Positions 30,610 through 33,727 of a stretch of 33,727 bases of DNA are shown here, piece by piece. Each line of letters starts with the position of its first letter. Positions within the stretch are counted from its first letter, which is position 1. The DNA is from JBEKUY01 sp049514555. GTDB taxonomy: Bacteria > Acidobacteriota > Terriglobia > Acidiferrales > UBA7541. Where the stretch lies: NCBI GenBank assembly GCA_049514555.1, contig JBEKUY010000017.1:1-33727 (forward strand). The letters are read 5' to 3'. Below the pieces are notes generated by a model. It had not been told where the DNA came from, made no database searches, and was given only the letters and a program-made list of their open reading frames with translations. Made by a program: the position numbers and the translations under genes.

Positions 30610-31674
30610 GTGTACGTAGCCCAGCCCATCGAATGGACCGACCGCGGCGTCGTGATTCTCGACCAGCGCCGCCTTCCCGCGGAGGAAGTTCGGAACACGT
30701 ACACCGATTACCGCGAGGTGGCCCGCTCGATTCGCGACATGGAAATCCGCGGCGCCCCCGCCATCGGTGTTGCTGCGGCCATGGGCGTCGCCCTGGGCGT
30801 CTTGCATTCGCGCGCAACAACGCTCGATATTCTTCATGCTGAATTCTCCGAGATTTGCGCCGTAATCGCGAAGACGCGCCCAACCGCTGTGGACCTCTTT
30901 TGGGCCATCGAGCGCATGAAGCGCCGTTTTGCGGAAGTTTCCCGCGCCACATCCGACCTCGGCCGCATTCGCGAAGCCATGGTCGCCGAAGCGCGGCAGG
31001 TTCATCTCGAGAAGAAAGCCACCGACGAGGCCATCGGCCGCTTCGGCGCCGACCTCATGCCTTCTGAAGGCCGCGTCATGACGCAATGCAACGCCGGCGC
31101 GCTGGCCACCGCCGGAATCGGCACAGCCCTGGGCGTGATCCGCGTAGCCATCGAACAAGGCCGCAAGATTCACGTCCTCGTTCCCGAGACCCGGCCTTAT
31201 CTGCAAGGAGCGCGCCTCACGGCGTGGGAGCTGCACCGCGGCGGCATCCCGCTCACGCTCATCACCGACAATATGGTCGGCCACTTCCTGAAGACCGGAA
31301 ACGTCGGCGCGGTTGTCGTCGGTGCCGACCGCATCGCCGCGAACGGCGACACCGCCAACAAGATCGGCACCTATCAGATCGCCGTCCTCGCCCGTGAGAA
31401 CGGCGTGCCGTTCTACGTGGCGGCTCCCATTTCGACGTTCGATCTTTCGCTTCCTTCGGGCGAAAGCATTCCCATCGAAGAGCGCTCGCCGGACGAGGTC
31501 ACCCACTTCGGCGGCGTGCGCATTGCCCCGGACGTGCATGCCGCACATCCCGCTTTTGACGTGACGCCCGCGCGCTACATCTCCGCAATCATCACCGAGC
31601 GCGGAGTTGCCTGGCCGCCGTACGAACATACCCTCGCGCAACTCGCCTCAGCGCAGCCTTCCGGCGCGCGGTAG
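30610..31674 (+). CDS. mtnA: S-methyl-5-thioribose-1-phosphate isomerase
   Basis: This 354-aa cytoplasmic enzyme converts methylthioribose-1-phosphate to methylthioribulose-1-phosphate in the methionine salvage pathway. It is a member of the eIF2B-like isomerase family. The catalytic pair is visible: C160 in MTQCNAGALAT and D240 in GADRIAANGDTANKIGT. RGAPAIGVAAAMG near residue 48 is the conserved substrate-phosphate region. The start is GTG at 30610 with AGGAGA 7 nt upstream, and the family's N-terminus (PIEWTDRGVVILDQRRLP) follows directly. No other salvage genes are adjacent. A short hairpin with a T tract begins at the stop codon. Confidence 0.95.
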   Translation: MYVAQPIEWTDRGVVILDQRRLPAEEVRNTYTDYREVARSIRDMEIRGAPAIGVAAAMGVALGVLHSRATTLDILHAEFSEICAVIAKTRPTAVDLFWAIERMKRRFAEVSRATSDLGRIREAMVAEARQVHLEKKATDEAIGRFGADLMPSEGRVMTQCNAGALATAGIGTALGVIRVAIEQGRKIHVLVPETRPYLQGARLTAWELHRGGIPLTLITDNMVGHFLKTGNVGAVVVGADRIAANGDTANKIGTYQIAVLARENGVPFYVAAPISTFDLSLPSGESIPIEERSPDEVTHFGGVRIAPDVHAAHPAFDVTPARYISAIITERGVAWPPYEHTLAQLASAQPSGAR

Positions 31675-31695
31675 CCTTGGCAAGGCCTTTTCTTT
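31674..31695 (+). terminator. Intrinsic terminator after mtnA
   Basis: GCCTTG-G-CAAGGC (31674-31686) forms a short perfect stem and is followed by CTTTTCTTT. The stem starts at the last base of the mtnA stop codon. It is compact but fits a rho-independent terminator between two convergent genes. Confidence 0.5.
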
Positions 31696-31740
31696 CAAAA
31701 TTCACTTTTCAGGGGATCGGCGGCTTACGCGACCTGCGTT

Positions 31741-32139
31741 TCACACAAGTTGCAACGCGATGACGGCGTATTTTCTCCCGACCAGCCGTCCAACGAGCCG
31801 GGAGATTGTTTTCCACGGCCAGTACTTCTTTCCCAGCAAGCGATGCGCCCGCTCCGCCTCGCCGCCCTCGGCGAAGCGGGCTTCCGCCTCGACCCACTCG
31901 CCCAGCACATGGCCGCCGTAGTCGCACGGCGAGATGCGCACGCGCGCATTGTTCCGGATACGCTTCACCTTACCCGTGTTCGGAAGCGTGTAGACGTACA
32001 GGACAGTGTCTTCCCGGTCCGGCGTGATCGGGCCCGAAGCGGCAAACCACACGGGCGTCCGCACGCCCGCGCCATTCTTTCTGAACGTCTCGAGATTCAA
32101 GTATTTCTTACCGGCGAATTGAGCGAGACGGTGTGCCAT
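31741..32139 (-). CDS. PPOX-class FMN/F420-binding oxidoreductase
   Basis: This 132-aa protein has the split-barrel fold of pyridoxamine-5'-phosphate-oxidase-like flavoproteins. Visible landmarks are KKYLNLETFRKNGAGVRTPVWFA near the N-terminus, VYTLPNTGKVKRIRNNARVRISPCDYGG in the middle and GKKYWPWKTISRL near the end, a pattern I associate with the PPOX-class F420-dependent subfamily. Such enzymes reduce small organic substrates with FMN or deazaflavin F420. Whether this organism makes F420 cannot be told from the window. It is convergent with mtnA and precedes nothing on its own strand. The ATG at 32139 has a GGGGGG run about 12 nt upstream. Confidence 0.82.
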   Translation of the reverse strand: MAHRLAQFAGKKYLNLETFRKNGAGVRTPVWFAASGPITPDREDTVLYVYTLPNTGKVKRIRNNARVRISPCDYGGHVLGEWVEAEARFAEGGEAERAHRLLGKKYWPWKTISRLVGRLVGRKYAVIALQLV

Positions 32140-32165
32140 TGTCGTGGCGAAGCCCCCCTTGCGCG

Positions 32166-32186
32166 ACGATGCCGACTGGGCATCGT
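32166..32186. repeat. 8-bp perfect hairpin between minus-strand genes
   Basis: ACGATGCC (32166-32173) and GGCATCGT (32179-32186) pair perfectly around a 5-nt loop in the 95-nt gap between the oxidoreductase and the secreted protein gene. No T tract follows on either strand, so it is a possible processing site or weak terminator rather than a classical one. Confidence 0.45.
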
Positions 32187-32234
32187 GGCACAGTTCTCAC
32201 GGGTCGTCCCGCCAAAAATGCCGCGGGTGACGGG

Positions 32235-32921
32235 TCAATTCTGCTTCGCGCGCCGGATTTGTGTCGCGAGGGCTCGGGCGCGCTCTCTGGCCACTTCCAC
32301 GAAGTGTGAGTCGTTGACGATCTGATCGAGCAACGGAAGAAGGTGTTGCGGTTCCGGCAAAAGGTTCCGGCTCAGGTCAAACTCAATGTCCAAAAGCGCA
32401 TCGTTGACGCCCAGACGGTCGTACTTCATTCTTCGCCCCAGCGTCATGAAATCTTCCTGCTGCCGCGCCAGGCCTTCAAAGATCTGCATGAGTTGATTGG
32501 CTGCAGCGTTCAATGTGTAGTTGAAGGTCGTCTCATGCGCTTCCGTGCCCCGCTCCCACCGGAACTTCTTCTCTCCGAGGTTCGCCAGCTTGCGCTTCAC
32601 GTCCAGATCCGCCCCGGCAAAGTGGTTGAGCTCGGCCGCCAGCGCAAACATCTTTGCCCGCAGCGGCGCGCTGACCGTGAAGGGTGAAGCTCCCGGGTCC
32701 TCGTCGAGCTGCCGGATCTCACACGTCGCCCCGTCGGAATCCTCGTACACCTTGACCTGGATGAGTTCAGGCGAACTCCCCTTGAAAACCCGCTGGTAAG
32801 AGAGCGTCGCGCCTTTGGCCGCGGCCGTCCTCGCCGCCTGGGCGGAGGCCATGCTCAATCCTGCAAGCGTGAGCGCCACGATGCCGGCCGGGCCAAGAAT
32901 GCGTTTCCTGCCCATCCTCAT
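32235..32921 (-). CDS. Secreted protein of unknown function coupled to ruvC
   Basis: This 228-aa protein has a signal peptide (about residues 1-28, ending ASAQA) and no later membrane segment. The body is mixed alpha/beta: a beta-rich part (residues 38-90) with LIQVKVYEDSDGATCEIRQLDEDPGAS, then a largely helical C-terminus rich in Arg and Leu. No catalytic motif is recognised. Its ATG overlaps the ruvC stop (ATGA), so it is probably translated after ruvC, although a secreted product has no obvious link with recombination. A second ATG at 32915 is possible. I cannot assign a function. Confidence 0.75.
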   Translation of the reverse strand: MRMGRKRILGPAGIVALTLAGLSMASAQAARTAAAKGATLSYQRVFKGSSPELIQVKVYEDSDGATCEIRQLDEDPGASPFTVSAPLRAKMFALAAELNHFAGADLDVKRKLANLGEKKFRWERGTEAHETTFNYTLNAAANQLMQIFEGLARQQEDFMTLGRRMKYDRLGVNDALLDIEFDLSRNLLPEPQHLLPLLDQIVNDSHFVEVARERARALATQIRRAKQN

Positions 32922-33511
32922 CGCGGTGCCAGCACGCGGGAAGGCCCGCGGCGGTTGTTAGTTCGCAAGGGCACGCCCAGCCGCGCCCGCGCATGCTCCG
33001 CTTGGATGTGGCACAGCGCCACGGCCAGCGCGTCGGCCGCATCGGCCGGTTCCGGAGTTTCCCGCATCCCCAACAGCGCCCTGACCATCACCTGCATCTG
33101 CTCCTTCGTGGCGTGGCCGTAACCCGCCACGCTCGCTTTCACCTCTCTCGGCGAATAGCTGTACACCGGCACATTCCGCTGCGCCGCCGCTAACAACACC
33201 ACGCCGCGCACCTCCGCCAGACGCAGCGCCGTTTTCACATTCAACGCGGTGAACACCGATTCCACCGCCACAACGTCGGGCTGAAACTCCTCGAGGAGTT
33301 TTTCCACAAATGCGTGCACGTCCTGCAGTCCTGCTCCAGCCGACTCCCGAATTCGCCCCGGTGCGATTCGCAGCGCGCCATACTGGATCATCCGGCAGTC
33401 GTGTCCATCGCTTTCGATGATGCCAAAACCCGTCGGGCCAGCCGCCGCCGGATCAAGGCCCAACACCTTCAACCGGCCATCCCGTTCGATCTTTGTGTCC
33501 ACGGCACACAA
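32918..33511 (-). CDS. ruvC: Crossover junction endodeoxyribonuclease RuvC
   Basis: This protein (up to 197 aa) is the Holliday-junction resolvase that cuts four-way junctions in the RuvABC pathway. The catalytic acidic residues are all present: D20 in VLGLDPAAAGPTGFG, E84 in VVAVESVFTALNVKTAL, and D157/D160 in EPADAADALAVALCH. The helix YSPREVKASVAGYGHATKEQMQVMV is the conserved junction-binding part. The PAAAGPTG turn replaces the common PGxxxTG. The longest frame begins at TTG (33511). The family normally starts just before the LGLDP strand, so an internal TTG at residue 14 or GTG nearby may be the true start; no clear ribosome-binding site decides. ruvA and ruvB are not in the window. Confidence 0.92.
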   Translation of the reverse strand: MCAVDTKIERDGRLKVLGLDPAAAGPTGFGIIESDGHDCRMIQYGALRIAPGRIRESAGAGLQDVHAFVEKLLEEFQPDVVAVESVFTALNVKTALRLAEVRGVVLLAAAQRNVPVYSYSPREVKASVAGYGHATKEQMQVMVRALLGMRETPEPADAADALAVALCHIQAEHARARLGVPLRTNNRRGPSRVLAPR

Positions 33512-33606
33512 GTGTACGGCGAAGCGATTCCCGCTGCCAAGTTTTTGTGCAGAAAGAACAGAAGAAGATTCAGCAAAAGCGTTCCGAGGATGGATACGCG
33601 CAGTTG

Positions 33607-33727
33607 CTAGGGATGGTCGGGGCTTTCGAGGACTTCGTCGACGGCGATGCCGGTCACCGCGCCCACCGTCCCGAAAAACAAAAATAGAAACGCGCGGCGA
33701 CGTCGTCCCGACTTCTTCGGCTGTTGC
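33607..33727 (-). CDS. C-terminus of a protein running off the right edge
   Basis: The last 39 codons of a minus-strand frame end at TAG (33607-33609). They read as a basic stretch (PKKSGRRRRAF), then a hydrophobic segment (LFLFFGTVGAVTGIAV) and a short acidic tail, consistent with one transmembrane helix at the end of a small membrane protein. This reading comes from translating the edge directly; it is too short to identify. It lies about 95 nt upstream of the ruvC start on the same strand. Confidence 0.35.
   Translation of the reverse strand, partial: QQPKKSGRRRRAFLFLFFGTVGAVTGIAVDEVLESPDHP

Overview
The window looks like chromosomal DNA of a high-GC member of the Acidobacteriota. This is inferred from gene content: a VWFA-related secreted protein of the type typical of that phylum, an alternative complex III plus caa3 oxidase cluster, a RuvC with an acidobacterial-style N-terminus, and several small conserved proteins that I associate with that group. 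No rRNA, tRNA, CRISPR array, complete insertion sequence or phage module was seen, so the taxonomic call rests on proteins alone.

Layout. The left part (1-6.1 kb) holds a minus-strand secreted VWA protein, a membrane protein with an HEVVGH zinc-peptidase-like motif, a secreted phospholipase C/phosphoesterase ending in a clear hairpin terminator, and a solitary AapJ-like periplasmic amino-acid-binding protein with no permease beside it. The centre (6.6-19.0 kb) is one tightly packed respiratory operon: actA-actB-actC-actD-actE-actF (alternative complex III, quinol:cytochrome c oxidoreductase), a small one-helix membrane protein, a SCO copper chaperone, and caa3-type cytochrome c oxidase subunits II, I, III and IV. 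Nearly every junction is a 1-24 nt gap or an overlap, usually ATGA. The encoded proteins would carry electrons from menaquinol/quinol through the Fe-S and heme c chain of complex III to the heme c fused to oxidase subunit II, and on to oxygen. Subunit I has the YSHPAVY signature of an A2-type proton-pumping oxidase.

The right part (19.6-33.7 kb) holds a secreted GH92 alpha-mannosidase-like enzyme, the repair ATPase uvrA, a lower-GC unknown secreted protein followed by a gene-poor stretch, a tiny Cys/His protein, a Crp/Fnr regulator, a deoxyhypusine-synthase-like protein translationally coupled to a CPBP membrane protease, mtnA (methionine salvage), and a minus-strand group ending the window: a PPOX-type FMN/F420 oxidoreductase, an unknown secreted protein, ruvC, and the C-terminus of one more protein running off the edge.

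Most of the window is ordinary, well-conserved material. The least explained items are the deoxyhypusine-synthase-like protein that lacks the usual catalytic-lysine motif and is coupled to a CPBP protease, the HEVVGH membrane protein, the lower-GC unknown gene near 25 kb with the degenerate-looking DNA behind it, and a perfect 15-bp inverted repeat near the left edge. I did not find a convincing new defence or mobile system.
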